Counted from the first letter of the stretch, positions 26,909 to 36,134 are shown. The stretch: DNA of 64,000 nucleotides from VAZQ01 sp035693615 (GCA_035693615.1 DASSGH010000154.1:1-64000); one strand, 5' to 3'. Program-made: numbers and translations. Notes: generated by a model not told the origin, from the sequence alone.

Positions 26909-28393
26909 ATGTCGGCCATCGAAACGGCGCCAGCGCGGATATCTTGGACCGCGAGCGAAACCGCGCCTTCCATTAGCGAGGACTGGCTCTCCGTCATCAT
27001 CGGTCTTTTCATCTTTGTCCTCGCTTTGGCGGCGCTGGCCAATATCGATTTAATCGGCTGGGCGGTGACGACGTCGGTGTGGAGCAATCTCGGCGAGGCA
27101 CTTGGAACCGCCTCGAAGAGCTACGCGCCGCTCGGCGGCGTTGGCGCGTTGCTCGCCACCTATGCGGCGCTGCTTGGAGTACTGAGCGCGGCAGCCGTCG
27201 CGTTGAAGGCAGATGTGCAGAAATTCGCCCTCGCCTTCACCGCGGTGTTCGCGATCGCCTACGCCAGTTGGGTCGTCGGCAGAGACGCCAATTTCGCCGC
27301 GGTTACGCCAGCCGAACTGCAGAAGTTCGGCATCAGCTGGTCGCTGCGTTTGACCAATGAAGGCGGCTTTGTCTTTGCGTTGATCGCGGGACTGATCGTC
27401 GCCAACGTCTTTCCCCGCTTCGCCGAAACGATCAAAGAAGCGGTCAGGCCGGAGCTCTACATCAAGATTGCGATTGTGATCCTCGGCGGCTTCTTCGCCG
27501 TCACCGCTGCCGGCAAGCTCAACCTCGCGACCTCACTGCTGCTGCGCGGCGTCGCCGCGATCATCGAGGCCTATCTCATCTATTGGGCGGTGGTGTACTT
27601 CGTCGCGCGCAAGTGGTTCGGCTTCAACCGCGAATGGGCGGCGCCGCTGGCGTCGGGCATTTCGATTTGCGGCGTTTCCGCCGCGATCGCCACCGGCGGC
27701 GCGATCCGCGCTCGGCCGATCGTCCCGGTGCTGGTTTCCTCCCTCGTGGTCGTGTTCGCCGTCATCGAAGTGTTGATCCTGCCGTTCCTGGCGCAGACGT
27801 TTCTGTGGCGGGAGCCGCTGGTCGCCGGCGCCTGGATTGGACTTGCCGTCAAAACCGACGGGGCCGCGGTTGCTGGCGGCGGCATCACCGAGTCATTGAT
27901 TCTCGCGAAGTCGGCGGCCGAGGGTGTGAAATATCAACCCGGCTGGATTCTAGGCACCACGGCCACGGTGAAAGTGTTTATCGACGTTTTCATCGGCATC
28001 TGGGCGTTCGTGCTCGGCTATATCTGGACCAACCATATCAACGCGACATCAGACAAGGCGAAAATTTCCGAGATCTGGCAGCGCTTCCCGAAGTTCATCC
28101 TCGGGTTCGTGCTCACGTTTCTGATCGGCCTTTACCTCGCGCTCGCAACCCCCGCCGACGTCGCCGCGAAAGTCCCCGCCGCAATCGGCGAGGCCAATAC
28201 CTTCCGCGTGATCTTCTTCATCCTGACGTTCTTCTCGATCGGCGTTCTGTCCAACTTCAAGAAGCTGTGGCAGGAGGGCATAGGCAAGCTCGCCGCCGTC
28301 TACGTCATCAGCCTGTTCGGCTTCGTGATCTGGGTGGGCTTGCTGATCTCCTGGCTGTTCTTTGCCGGCGTCAAACCGCCGCTGGCCGGCTGA
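26909..28393 (+). CDS. YeiH/UPF0324-family putative sulfate exporter
   Basis: A 494-residue membrane protein with roughly 11-13 hydrophobic segments. Family features include the ISICGVSAAIATGGAIRARP motif near residue 250, WIGLAVKTDGAAVAGGGIT near 310, and a C-terminal LSNFKKLWQEGIGKL stretch. It is longer than E. coli YeiH (about 350 residues) because of an N-terminal extension with extra helices. The function as a sulfate or sulfite exporter is predicted, not shown. The start follows AAAGGGGAAG. Divergence from the siroheme/sulfite reductase operon supports a sulfur role. A small membrane protein follows 20 bases later. Confidence 0.88.
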   Translation: MSAIETAPARISWTASETAPSISEDWLSVIIGLFIFVLALAALANIDLIGWAVTTSVWSNLGEALGTASKSYAPLGGVGALLATYAALLGVLSAAAVALKADVQKFALAFTAVFAIAYASWVVGRDANFAAVTPAELQKFGISWSLRLTNEGGFVFALIAGLIVANVFPRFAETIKEAVRPELYIKIAIVILGGFFAVTAAGKLNLATSLLLRGVAAIIEAYLIYWAVVYFVARKWFGFNREWAAPLASGISICGVSAAIATGGAIRARPIVPVLVSSLVVVFAVIEVLILPFLAQTFLWREPLVAGAWIGLAVKTDGAAVAGGGITESLILAKSAAEGVKYQPGWILGTTATVKVFIDVFIGIWAFVLGYIWTNHINATSDKAKISEIWQRFPKFILGFVLTFLIGLYLALATPADVAAKVPAAIGEANTFRVIFFILTFFSIGVLSNFKKLWQEGIGKLAAVYVISLFGFVIWVGLLISWLFFAGVKPPLAG

Positions 28394-28413
28394 TCCTCCA
28401 AGAAAGGGACCCC

Positions 28414-28569
28414 ATGTCGCAAACCGATATCGGCACCGAACTTCGACAGGCTGCGCCGGAGCCGCTGTTGCCGGTCGAGAAGAAGCTCATCGGCTTCAGT
28501 CTCGGAACCGGACTCGTTCTTCTGGTCGCGCTGGCGCTGCTCAACTATTTCATGCCCGCAACGTTTTGA
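28414..28569 (+). CDS. 51-residue single-pass membrane protein
   Basis: Begins MSQTDIGTELRQAA after AGAAAGGGAC, 20 bases after the exporter stop. The N-terminal half is polar and ends in EKKLIGF; one hydrophobic helix (about residues 29-46, LGTGLVLLVALALLNYF) follows. Tight spacing and a good ribosome site suggest it is a real partner of the exporter, perhaps a small stabilising subunit. I do not recognise the family. The gene is short enough to be missed by length-filtered gene calling. Confidence 0.65.
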   Translation: MSQTDIGTELRQAAPEPLLPVEKKLIGFSLGTGLVLLVALALLNYFMPATF

Positions 28570-28590
28570 GGCGCGGCGGTTAGGCGCAAC

Positions 28591-28938
28591 TCAGCGCGCT
28601 TGCGACGGCGCGGGCAGCATCAACGGATCGCGAAGCTTGATGATCTGCTTGACGTCGTCGCTGTCCACGATTTCGAGCGCTGCGAGACCGCCAGCCCCCT
28701 CCTCGACGTATAGCTCTCGCGGCTTGGGGATCAAATGATCCAACCCCTCGAGCGCGACCTCGACGATGTCGTCATGGGGATCGTAGGCGATACCGAGCAG
28801 AGGCAGCCAGTTCGCTTCGACCTGATCGCCCAGCCGCAGCGAGACGACCTCGATTTCCGCCTGTTTGCCTTCGAGCGTGGTCGAGAGACGATCGAGGAAG
28901 GAGCGCCACTCTTTCTTATCAAGCTTGCGGGTCGCCAT
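28591..28938 (-). CDS. DUF5335-type small protein
   Basis: A 115-residue protein starting MATRKLDKKEWRSFLDRLST after a GGAGAT site. Core features are LEGKQAEIEVVSLRLGDQVEA, WLPLLGIAYDPHDDIVEVAL and a DHLIPKPRELYVEE segment, which match DUF5335 as I remember it. Proteins of this type are common as accessory genes in soil Proteobacteria and often lie among stress-related small genes. The function is unknown. It is convergent with the exporter's small partner gene. Confidence 0.7.
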   Translation of the reverse strand: MATRKLDKKEWRSFLDRLSTTLEGKQAEIEVVSLRLGDQVEANWLPLLGIAYDPHDDIVEVALEGLDHLIPKPRELYVEEGAGGLAALEIVDSDDVKQIIKLRDPLMLPAPSQAR

Positions 28939-29019
28939 GTCGAAATCTCCGTTGCGAGAGCTTGTAGCGACAACTCTATGAGACGACCGCGCCCGCGCGC
29001 AGCCCGGCGTGATCACGGC

Positions 29020-29229
29020 CTAAGTGTCGAAATCGTCCAAGCTTCGCGGCTTTCTCCGCGGCGAGCCGATTCGCGTCACAATCGTCCAGCTGGGCGGATC
29101 GCTCGCGGGAAACGTCTGCTCCAGGCTTTCATCGATCATGCTTTCCGTGCTCGTGACGGCCGGGACTTCCGGCCGGCGCTTGCGCCGCGTGATCGCCGAC
29201 CCTTGCTGTGCAATGGACCGAGGCGTCAT
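29020..29229 (-). CDS. Small protein with SDPPSW motif
   Basis: A 69-residue ORF starting MTPRSIAQQGS, basic at the N-terminus and ending RRKPRSLDDFDT. It contains MIDESLEQTFPASDPPSW, a motif I recall from a widespread family of short proteobacterial proteins without a known role. A GGAGAGGAG stretch lies about 14 bases upstream, a little far, so the start is uncertain. It precedes the DUF5335 gene on the same strand by 81 bases. The two may be co-expressed stress proteins, which is inference. Confidence 0.6.
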   Translation of the reverse strand: MTPRSIAQQGSAITRRKRRPEVPAVTSTESMIDESLEQTFPASDPPSWTIVTRIGSPRRKPRSLDDFDT

Positions 29230-29412
29230 GTCACCGGCCGCGCTCCTCTCCCACGACGGAACCGCCGAGCGTGGCGCGCATGATACACCTCCTGCCCGTC
29301 CCGGCCCACCGGTCCGATGGCAAACCCGCATGCGCGGAATGGTTCCCCCGCCTTGGTGCCATGGCTAAAGAGGCGGCGCCGCCGCTTCGACCCGCCCTCG
29401 GGCTAGCGTGCG

Positions 29413-30114
29413 TCACACTCCGAGGTAGGCGGCTCGCACGCGGTCGTCGGCCAGCAACTCGTCCGCGCTGCCGCTCGTCGCGATTCGTCCGGTCTCGACC
29501 ACATAGCCGCGGTCCGCGATCGCTAGCGCCGCGCGGGCATTCTGCTCGACCAGCAGCACCGTCAGGCCGCCCTGCTTGAGCCTACGCACGACATCGAGGA
29601 TCTGGTCCACCAACATAGGAGCTAGACCCATCGAGGGCTCGTCCAACAGCAGCAGTCGCGGTTTTGCCATCAAAGCGCGGCCGATCGCCAGCATCTGCTG
29701 CTCACCGCCGGACAACGTGCCGGCACTGACCCGGCGGCGCGACGCCAGCGCCGGAAACAAGTCATAAATCCAGGCAAGCTCGGCATCGAGGCGCTCGCTC
29801 CGGCGCGTCCAGCCGCCTAGCCTGAGATTGTCCTCGACCGAAAGCGGGGCGAACACCTGGCGGCCCTCCGGCACCTGCGCGATCCCGAGCGCAACCCGGA
29901 CATGAGCGGAGATTCCGTCCAGGCGGCGCGCCTCGAAGCGGATGCGACCGGCGGAGATCGGCTGCACGCCCGAGATGGCCCGTAGCAAAGTGGTCTTGCC
30001 GGCGCCGTTGGCGCCGACAAGCGTGACGATTTCGCCCGCCGCGACATCGAGCGAAACGCCGTGCAGCGCCTCGATGCGGCCGTAGCTGCTTCTGACCTCC
30101 TCAACCGCGAGCAC
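29413..30114 (-). CDS. livF: Branched-chain amino-acid-type ABC transporter ATPase LivF
   Basis: A 233-residue ATPase with Walker A GANGAGKTTLL near residue 35, the LivF-typical ALGIAQVPEGRQVFAPLSVEDNL, signature LSGGEQQML near 135, Walker B RLLLLDEPSMGLAP near 155 and the H-loop replaced by LLVEQN, normal for this family. The GTG start is chosen because GGAGGAGG lies 6 bases upstream; a TTG at 30117 is the alternative. It overlaps livG by 14 bases and is the last gene of livKHMGF. Confidence 0.94.
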   Translation of the reverse strand: MLAVEEVRSSYGRIEALHGVSLDVAAGEIVTLVGANGAGKTTLLRAISGVQPISAGRIRFEARRLDGISAHVRVALGIAQVPEGRQVFAPLSVEDNLRLGGWTRRSERLDAELAWIYDLFPALASRRRVSAGTLSGGEQQMLAIGRALMAKPRLLLLDEPSMGLAPMLVDQILDVVRRLKQGGLTVLLVEQNARAALAIADRGYVVETGRIATSGSADELLADDRVRAAYLGV

Positions 30115-30886
30115 CAAACGCCTCCTCCGCCCCGCGGACGCCCAGATAAGCCGCGATCACCGCGGGGTTCGTGCGCACCTCGTCGCCCGCGCCCTCGGCA
30201 AGCGTGCGGCCGTTGGCAAGCACATGAATGCGATCCGAGACGTTCATGACCAGGCGCATGTCGTGCTCGACCAGCACGACGGTGATGCCGTCGCGGCTCA
30301 GACGGCGGATGACGGCCGCCATGCCGGCGGTCTCCACCGCATTGCAGCCCGCCGCGGGCTCGTCGAGCAGAAGGAGCTTGGGCTCGCTCGCCAGTGCACG
30401 GGCCAGCTCGAGGCGCTTGAGATCGCCGAACGACAGGCTCGCCGCAGGCCGCTCCGCCGCCGCCGCAAGCCCCGCCCGCTCGAGCGCGGCCGCGGCAGCC
30501 TCGCGCGTCATCCGGTTTTGCCGCCTGACCGCCGGCAAGTGAAAAAGATCGGCGAACATGCCGGTCGCTTCATGACGGTGGCGGCCCACCATAACGTTCT
30601 CGAGCACGCTCATGCGGAAGAAAATCTGTAGGTTCTGGAACGTGCGCGACAAGCCGCGACGCGCGAGGTCTTCAGGCGCAAGCGCCGTCACGTCCTCGCC
30701 GGCAAGACGTACGCGGCCCCGCTCGGGCTGGTAAAGGCCGGAGATGACGTTGAACAGCGTCGTCTTTCCAGCGCCGTTGGGGCCGATGATCGAAAACACG
30801 AGGCCGGGCGCGACGGCCAGGCTCACGTCATCGATCGCACGCACGCCGCCGAAGGCGACCGACAGATGTTCGACGACGAGCATCAT
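30101..30886 (-). CDS. livG: Branched-chain amino-acid-type ABC transporter ATPase LivG
   Basis: A 261-residue ATPase with Walker A GPNGAGKTTLFNVISGLY near residue 36, the LivG-specific ARRGLSRTFQNLQIF, signature LSFGDLKRLELARAL near 150, Walker B KLLLLDEPAAGCN and the switch VLVEHDM. The usual Gly-Leu after AAG (AAGLN) is Cys here, a mild change. It forms a heterodimer with LivF on the cytoplasmic face of LivHM. The start overlaps the livM stop (ATGA). Confidence 0.94.
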   Translation of the reverse strand: MMLVVEHLSVAFGGVRAIDDVSLAVAPGLVFSIIGPNGAGKTTLFNVISGLYQPERGRVRLAGEDVTALAPEDLARRGLSRTFQNLQIFFRMSVLENVMVGRHRHEATGMFADLFHLPAVRRQNRMTREAAAAALERAGLAAAAERPAASLSFGDLKRLELARALASEPKLLLLDEPAAGCNAVETAGMAAVIRRLSRDGITVVLVEHDMRLVMNVSDRIHVLANGRTLAEGAGDEVRTNPAVIAAYLGVRGAEEAFGARG

Positions 30887-31821
30887 GCGCGCCTCAGCGC
30901 ACGCGCAAGGGTCGGTACGATGCCGGCGCGCAAGAAGATCATCACCACCATGATGATGAGGCCAAGCGCCATGTGCTCATAGTCGTGCAGCGACGTGAGC
31001 GTCTGCGGCAGCATGACGAGGAGGGCGGCGCCTACCAGTGAGCCCGCGACCGATCCCAAACCGCCCAGCACGACCATGGCAACGAGTTCGATCGAACGCA
31101 GAAACCCGGACACGTCGGGCGTGATGTGTCCGTTGAGGAAGGCAAAATAGGAGCCCGCAACCGAGGCATAGACGGCGGAGACGACGAAAATCGCGAGTTT
31201 CATTCTTGCGACGTCGACGCCGAGCACGCGCGCGGCGACTTCGCTGTCGTGAATCGCGCGCAGCGCACGTCCGGTCGGGCTTTCGATCAGGTTGAGCGAG
31301 AGCACGGCGCCGATCAGGAAGCTTGCCGCCGTGATCCAATACCAGGCTTGTGCGCCTCGCACGGAGAGGCCGAACACGGCGAGCCGCGGGACCGCCATGC
31401 CGTCAGGCCCGCCGGTGAAGCGCGCTTCGTTGCTGAAGGCGATGGCAAGCAGCAGCCCGAAGCCCAGCGTGGCGACGGCGAGATAATGTCCCTTGAGGCG
31501 CAGGATCGGCCGGCCGACGGCGAAGGCGACCAACGCGGACAGTCCGGCGCCGCCGACGAAGGCGAGCCACGACGGCAGGTTCAAGTGGGTCGGCCCGATG
31601 GCGACCGCGTACGCGCCGATCCCCATGAAGCCGGCGTGGCCCAGGCTCACTTGCCCGGCGAAACCCATCAACAGATTGAGCCCGACGGCGGCGAGGGCGA
31701 ACACGAACACCAGCGCCGCGACGCGATAGTAATAAGCGGACGGGAAAACGAGCGGCAGCAGAACGACGACCGCGGACATCGCAAGCGCGGGGAAAAGCCG
31801 ATGATTCAGGAGCCCGCGCAT
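30883..31821 (-). CDS. livM: Branched-chain amino-acid-type ABC permease LivM
   Basis: A 312-residue permease with about 9 membrane helices. Family marks are LNLLMGFAGQVSLGHAGFMGIGAY near residue 55 and the coupling-loop region GRALRAIHDSEVAARVLGVD near 200, ending with VVLGGLGSVAGSLVGA. The ATG at 31821 follows a GAGAGC; a longer frame to 31872 is possible. It partners LivH and transports branched-chain amino acids or, in many soil bacteria, other amides or aromatic acids. Confidence 0.93.
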   Translation of the reverse strand: MRGLLNHRLFPALAMSAVVVLLPLVFPSAYYYRVAALVFVFALAAVGLNLLMGFAGQVSLGHAGFMGIGAYAVAIGPTHLNLPSWLAFVGGAGLSALVAFAVGRPILRLKGHYLAVATLGFGLLLAIAFSNEARFTGGPDGMAVPRLAVFGLSVRGAQAWYWITAASFLIGAVLSLNLIESPTGRALRAIHDSEVAARVLGVDVARMKLAIFVVSAVYASVAGSYFAFLNGHITPDVSGFLRSIELVAMVVLGGLGSVAGSLVGAALLVMLPQTLTSLHDYEHMALGLIIMVVMIFLRAGIVPTLARALRRA

Positions 31822-31917
31822 GAAGCTCTCGACGCTCTGTCGATTCCCGTTCCCGGCTGCGACCGAGCACATGGACGCGATGCAGTGTGAGCCGACGCAG
31901 CACCGGCTCGCGACAGA

Positions 31918-32790
31918 TCACACCCGCTCGACCGGCGCTCGGCCGAACAACCCGCGCGGCATCGCAAGCAGGACGATCAAAATGACGAGGAACGCGACTG
32001 CGTCCTTGTACTGGGAGGAGACATAACCGGCGGCATATGCCTCGAGGAGCCCGAGCACCAATCCGCCGACCACCGCGCCGACCGCACTGCCGATCCCGCC
32101 GAGCATGGCCGCGGCGAAGCCCTTGAGCGCGAGCAAGGTTCCAACGTCGTAGCTCGTCAAGGCGACGGGGGTGATCAGGATTCCCGCCACCGCCCCGATC
32201 GCGGCGGAGATCGCAAAGGACAGACCGACGACGCCGCGCGTATCGATGCCGACGAGGCGCGCGGCGATCTCGTTCGCGGCGGTGGCCACCATCGCTTTGC
32301 CGATCAAGGTGCGTTCGATGAAGGCGCACAGCAGCACGAGGATTATGACGGCGCCGGCGAGCACAACCAGGCTTTGCGGCAAAATGGCTGCGCCGGCGAC
32401 GCGGATCGCCTCCCCGCCGACAAACGGCGGCAGGGTGTGGAAGCGCTTGTCGAATATCACTTGCGCGGCGCCGCGAAGAAAGATCGAGGCACCGATGGTG
32501 ATGATGATGAGCACGACGGCGCCGCTGTCACGGGCCGGCTCGATGGCGAAGCGGTGAAGCGCAAGGCCTACCGCCACGGTGAGGACGACCGCAAGACACG
32601 CCGCCAGCGGCAGCGGCACGCCGGCAAGGCCGAGAAACACCGTGGTCATGCCCCCCAGCATCACGAATTCGCCCTGGGCGAAGTTGATGACGTCGCAGGA
32701 GTTGTAGATCAGCGTGAAGCCGAGCGCGACGAGCGCGTAGACTGCGCCGACGGTCAGGCCGGAGAAGGCGAATTGGAGCAGTTCGGTCAC
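31918..32790 (-). CDS. livH: Branched-chain amino-acid-type ABC permease LivH
   Basis: A 290-residue permease with about 8 helices. It opens with LLQFAFSGLTVGAVYALVAL and continues with TLIYNSCDVINFAQGEFVML, a clear LivH signature; ATAANEIAARLVGIDT near 195 is the ATPase coupling loop, followed by LGGIGSAVGAVVGGL. The GTG start at 32790 is 4 bases after the livK stop, and the longer frame into livK is rejected. A 96-base gap separates it from livM. Confidence 0.93.
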   Translation of the reverse strand: MTELLQFAFSGLTVGAVYALVALGFTLIYNSCDVINFAQGEFVMLGGMTTVFLGLAGVPLPLAACLAVVLTVAVGLALHRFAIEPARDSGAVVLIIITIGASIFLRGAAQVIFDKRFHTLPPFVGGEAIRVAGAAILPQSLVVLAGAVIILVLLCAFIERTLIGKAMVATAANEIAARLVGIDTRGVVGLSFAISAAIGAVAGILITPVALTSYDVGTLLALKGFAAAMLGGIGSAVGAVVGGLVLGLLEAYAAGYVSSQYKDAVAFLVILIVLLAMPRGLFGRAPVERV

Positions 32791-32794
32791 GCGG

Positions 32795-33937
32795 CTATTG
32801 CACCAGCGTCCAGTCGCCGGCCTTGATCTCGAGCATACGAAAGGCCGAGAGATCGAGCCCGAGATGATCGTTGGGCGACATGTTGACGATGCCACCGGTG
32901 CCGACGAAGTTCTTCGTCTTCTCGATTTCGTCGCGCACCTTCGCAGCATCGAAGCTGCCGGCGCGTTTCGCCGCTTCCACGAGGATCATTAGGCCGTCAT
33001 AAGCGTGGCCGCCGAAAGTGGAAACCGGCTGTCCGGTCTTTTGCTGATAGGTCTGGGTGTAGGCAACGACAACCGGCTTCTGCGCGTCATTATCGGGAAG
33101 CTTCTCTGCCACGAGCAGCGCCGCCGCCGGCAGCCGCACGCCGTCGGCGGCGGGACCGGCGAGCTCGATGAACTGCTTCGAAGCCACCCCGTGGCTCTGA
33201 TAGACCGGCAGCGCAATTCCCAGCTGCCGGTAATTGCGGGTGACGATTGCCGGGCCTTGGCCGAAGCCCGGATTGATCACCGCCTGCACGCCGGCTTTGC
33301 CCTTGATGTTGGTGAGTTGCGGAGTCATGTCGCTGTCGCGCGGCCCGTAGGACTCCTCGTGCGCGATGCTGATGCCGGCCTGCGGCGCAACCGCCACGCA
33401 TTGGTCACGCATGGATTTGCCGAAGGCGTCCGTCCCCGAAATCAACGCGATGGTCGTTAAATTGCGCTGCTTCAGGTCCGCGAATATTTTCTGACAGGCC
33501 ATCCTGTCCGTGTGCGGCGTCTTGAACACCCATTTGCGCACGGGTTCGATGATCTGGACGGCGCCGGCGAGCGAGATCAGCGGGATCTGCGCCTCCTCGA
33601 ATACCGGCATCATGGCCAGCGTTGCGCCGGTGGTGGTGCCGCCGACCATCGCCACGACTTTGTCCTCCTCGACGAGGCGGGTCGCGAAAGTGCGCGCTGC
33701 ATTGGCGTCGGCGCCGTCATCGTAGACGACGAGTTGCAGCTTTTGGCCGTTCACGCCGCCCTTGGCGTTGATGTCATCGACGTACATCTCGAGCGTCTTC
33801 TTTTCCGGATCGCCGAGGAAGGAAGCCGGCCCGGTGACGGACAGCACGGCGCCAAGTTTGACTTGGGCGCAGGCCTGCCCCGCCCAGATCGCGAGCAAAA
33901 CCGCGATGACAGCGCCCCTGTTTGCGTATGCCGGCAT
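32795..33937 (-). CDS. livK: Branched-chain amino-acid-type ABC periplasmic binding protein LivK-like
   Basis: A 380-residue periplasmic binding protein (type 1 fold) with a Sec signal peptide ending near QACAQ (residue about 24), then VKLGAVLSVTGPASFLGDPE, DDINAKGGVNGQKLQLVVYDD and VVAMVGGTTTGATLAMMPV. GAGGGAGAGGGAGTC precedes the ATG. The first gene of livKHMGF, it sets the substrate. The family also binds benzoate, urea and amides, so the ligand need not be an amino acid. It diverges from the PRC-barrel gene across 257 bases with no recognisable gene. Confidence 0.92.
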   Translation of the reverse strand: MPAYANRGAVIAVLLAIWAGQACAQVKLGAVLSVTGPASFLGDPEKKTLEMYVDDINAKGGVNGQKLQLVVYDDGADANAARTFATRLVEEDKVVAMVGGTTTGATLAMMPVFEEAQIPLISLAGAVQIIEPVRKWVFKTPHTDRMACQKIFADLKQRNLTTIALISGTDAFGKSMRDQCVAVAPQAGISIAHEESYGPRDSDMTPQLTNIKGKAGVQAVINPGFGQGPAIVTRNYRQLGIALPVYQSHGVASKQFIELAGPAADGVRLPAAALLVAEKLPDNDAQKPVVVAYTQTYQQKTGQPVSTFGGHAYDGLMILVEAAKRAGSFDAAKVRDEIEKTKNFVGTGGIVNMSPNDHLGLDLSAFRMLEIKAGDWTLVQ

Positions 33938-34194
33938 GACTCCCTCTCCCTCGCGCGTTCGGCCTTCTTTTGCGGCCGAGCGTAACATGGTTTGCCCGAG
34001 CCTTGGCAGTGCTCGCACCCGGACGCCACCAAAACGGCTGTCCGCCTAGGCGGCGTCGATTGGTCGATGCTCAGGCCGATCCACCTGCCGAAGCCTCGGC
34101 GCAGAAATACGTGTTTGCGCCCATGGCGAGCGAGGAACCCGGACGGGGCATCCGCGTTGATGTTGCGGGTTGGGGTGCATGGGGGAGTGCAGCA

Positions 34195-34791
34195 ATGCGC
34201 ACGGGTCTGGCGATCATCGCCATTGTCGCGATCGCTCTGATCACGGGAACGGGTATTTACGGCGGCAATTCCAGCCGCGCCCAGGACGCCTGGCGATCGG
34301 CTCAGACTCGCCAGGTCGCGCAAACGCCGGAATCGTCACCGTCGCCGAGCGGGCAATCTGCGCCGGAGAATCCGCCGGCGACGGCCGCGCCGCCGGCCGC
34401 CGTCCCTCCCAATCCCTCTCCCGGTACGCCGGCAATGGTGCTCGACGACCAGGAGGTATCCACCATCCTCGGCAAGAGCGTGCGCAGCAATGCGGATGAG
34501 GACATGGGGCGGATCGTTGACATCATCGTCAGCCGCGACGGGCAGGCGCGTGCAGCCGTCATCGACTTCGGCGGATTTCTCGGCATTGGGACGCGCAAAA
34601 TCGCGGTCGATTGGCGCGCCTTGAACTTCGCACCCGCCGGTAAGCCCGCCGGCACGATCATCGTGGACCTGACCCGTAATCAGGTGCGCCTCGCCCCGGA
34701 ATACAAACGTGGGGAGCCGGTGGTGATGGTGAGCTCGGCGAGCCCAGGGAGAACGGCGCCGTCGAGCGAGGCTGCAGCTCCGGAGCGGTAA
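34195..34791 (+). CDS. PRC-barrel domain protein with N-terminal membrane anchor
   Basis: A 198-residue protein. One N-terminal hydrophobic helix or signal (GLAIIAIVAIALITGTGIY) is followed by a Pro/Ala/Ser-rich linker (about residues 40-80), then a PRC-barrel domain with ILGKSVRSNADEDMGRIVDI, AAVIDFGGFLGIGTRKIAVD and a final RLAPEYKRGEPVVMVS. PRC-barrels are small beta domains seen in photosynthetic, RNA-processing and stress proteins. Here the domain faces the periplasm or is tethered to the membrane. A GGGGGAG site supports the ATG chosen over longer frames. No partner is evident. Confidence 0.82.
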   Translation: MRTGLAIIAIVAIALITGTGIYGGNSSRAQDAWRSAQTRQVAQTPESSPSPSGQSAPENPPATAAPPAAVPPNPSPGTPAMVLDDQEVSTILGKSVRSNADEDMGRIVDIIVSRDGQARAAVIDFGGFLGIGTRKIAVDWRALNFAPAGKPAGTIIVDLTRNQVRLAPEYKRGEPVVMVSSASPGRTAPSSEAAAPER

Positions 34792-34889
34792 CCCTGTCAG
34801 GCGCACCCGCACCCCGCCGTTTCCGCCAAGGCAAGCGACGGATCGGAGGCGATCAAGCGCCGCCGGCACCGCCCGCGCCCCCGCGGACG

Positions 34890-36134
34890 GTGCCCCCGGA
34901 GCCGCCCGTCAGCGCCTCGGGGCGCAGTCAGCGTGGCCTCGACTGGTTCGCGTTCTGCGTCGCCGACGTGCAGACCGGATTCGGGCCCTTCATCTCCGTC
35001 TACCTTACCGCGCAGGGATGGACCCAGGTCGATATCGGCCTCGTTCTCACCGCGCGCGGGCTTGCCGGGCTGGTCTTGCAAATGCCGGGCGGAGCCATTG
35101 TCGATGCCGCGCGCTCCGAGCGCGCCGTCGCCGCGGTCGCGATGATCGCCATCAGTGTGAGCGCGCTGATCATCGCACTGTGGCCGATGTTTCCCGCCGT
35201 CTTCGGCGCGCAAATTCTGCAAGCCGCCGGCAGTTCGGTGGTGAGTCCTGCGCTTGCCGCAATCAGCCTCGGGCTCGTCGGTCACGCCGCCAGCGGCGAG
35301 CGCTTCGGCCGCAATGCGCGCTTCGCCTCTATCGGCACCGCTCTCGCGGCGGCGGGAATGGGCGTGGTCGGCTACTTCTGGTCGACTCAGGCTGTATTTC
35401 TGGTCACCGCCGCGCTGATCGTTCCCACACTGATCACGCTCGCACATATCCCGCCGAACGAGATCGATCCCGTTCGCGCCCACGGCGGCGTGGTGCAGGG
35501 GCGCACCAGGACGGCAGGATTAGCGAGCCTATTGACCAATCGGCCGCTGCTGATCTTTGCCGCGTGCGTGACCTGCTTCCAGCTTGCAAACACGGCCATG
35601 CTGCCGTTGATGGCGAGCATCATCACCATGCGCTCGAGCGCCTGGGCAACAACGCTGGTCGCCGCCTGCATCGTGGTGCCGCAAATCGTGGTCGCGCTAT
35701 TTTCGCCAGCGGTGGGGCGTTTGGCGCAACGATTGGGACGGCGGCCGATATTGCTGATCGGCTTTGCGGCTTTGCCGATCCGCGCCCTGTTGTTCGTGGT
35801 GGTGACGGATCCTCGCCTGCTCGTGGCGGTGCAGGTGCTCGACGGCGTGTGCGCCGCGGTGTTCGGCGTGCTGGTTCCCCTCACGATCGCCGATGTCACG
35901 CGCGGCACCGGACGATTCAACTTGGCGCAAGGCATTGTCGGCAGCGCGACCGGGGTCGGAGCTTCGCTGAGTACGACGTTGGCCGGATGGATGAGCGACC
36001 GGCTCGGCAGCAGTGCCGCCTTTCTGGGGCTTGCCTGCGTCGGCGGAGCCGGACTGATCCTCACCTGGCTGCTGATGCCCGAGACCGCGGAGAGAAAAGC
36101 CGGTCCAAGATTGTTGCCCTCGCCGCGCCGTTAA
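34890..36134 (+). CDS. Major facilitator superfamily transporter
   Basis: A 414-residue MFS protein with 12 predicted helices. The N-half carries FISVYLTAQGWTQVDIGLVL and RGLAGLVLQMPGGAIVDAA with the A-type loop region; the C-half has VGRLAQRLGRRPILLIGFA and GWMSDRLGSSAAFLG. It resembles drug/H+ antiporter-like MFS members of soil bacteria; the substrate is unknown. The start is a non-ATG codon without a good ribosome site, and the frame could begin slightly elsewhere. It converges with tctA2 (52 bases between stops). Confidence 0.82.
   Translation: MPPEPPVSASGRSQRGLDWFAFCVADVQTGFGPFISVYLTAQGWTQVDIGLVLTARGLAGLVLQMPGGAIVDAARSERAVAAVAMIAISVSALIIALWPMFPAVFGAQILQAAGSSVVSPALAAISLGLVGHAASGERFGRNARFASIGTALAAAGMGVVGYFWSTQAVFLVTAALIVPTLITLAHIPPNEIDPVRAHGGVVQGRTRTAGLASLLTNRPLLIFAACVTCFQLANTAMLPLMASIITMRSSAWATTLVAACIVVPQIVVALFSPAVGRLAQRLGRRPILLIGFAALPIRALLFVVVTDPRLLVAVQVLDGVCAAVFGVLVPLTIADVTRGTGRFNLAQGIVGSATGVGASLSTTLAGWMSDRLGSSAAFLGLACVGGAGLILTWLLMPETAERKAGPRLLPSPRR

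Noticed and set aside
27583..28569. 328-residue frame overlapping the YeiH-type gene
   Set aside because: Everything before residue 278 is out of frame with the exporter and Arg-rich; only the last 51 residues form a credible separate gene.
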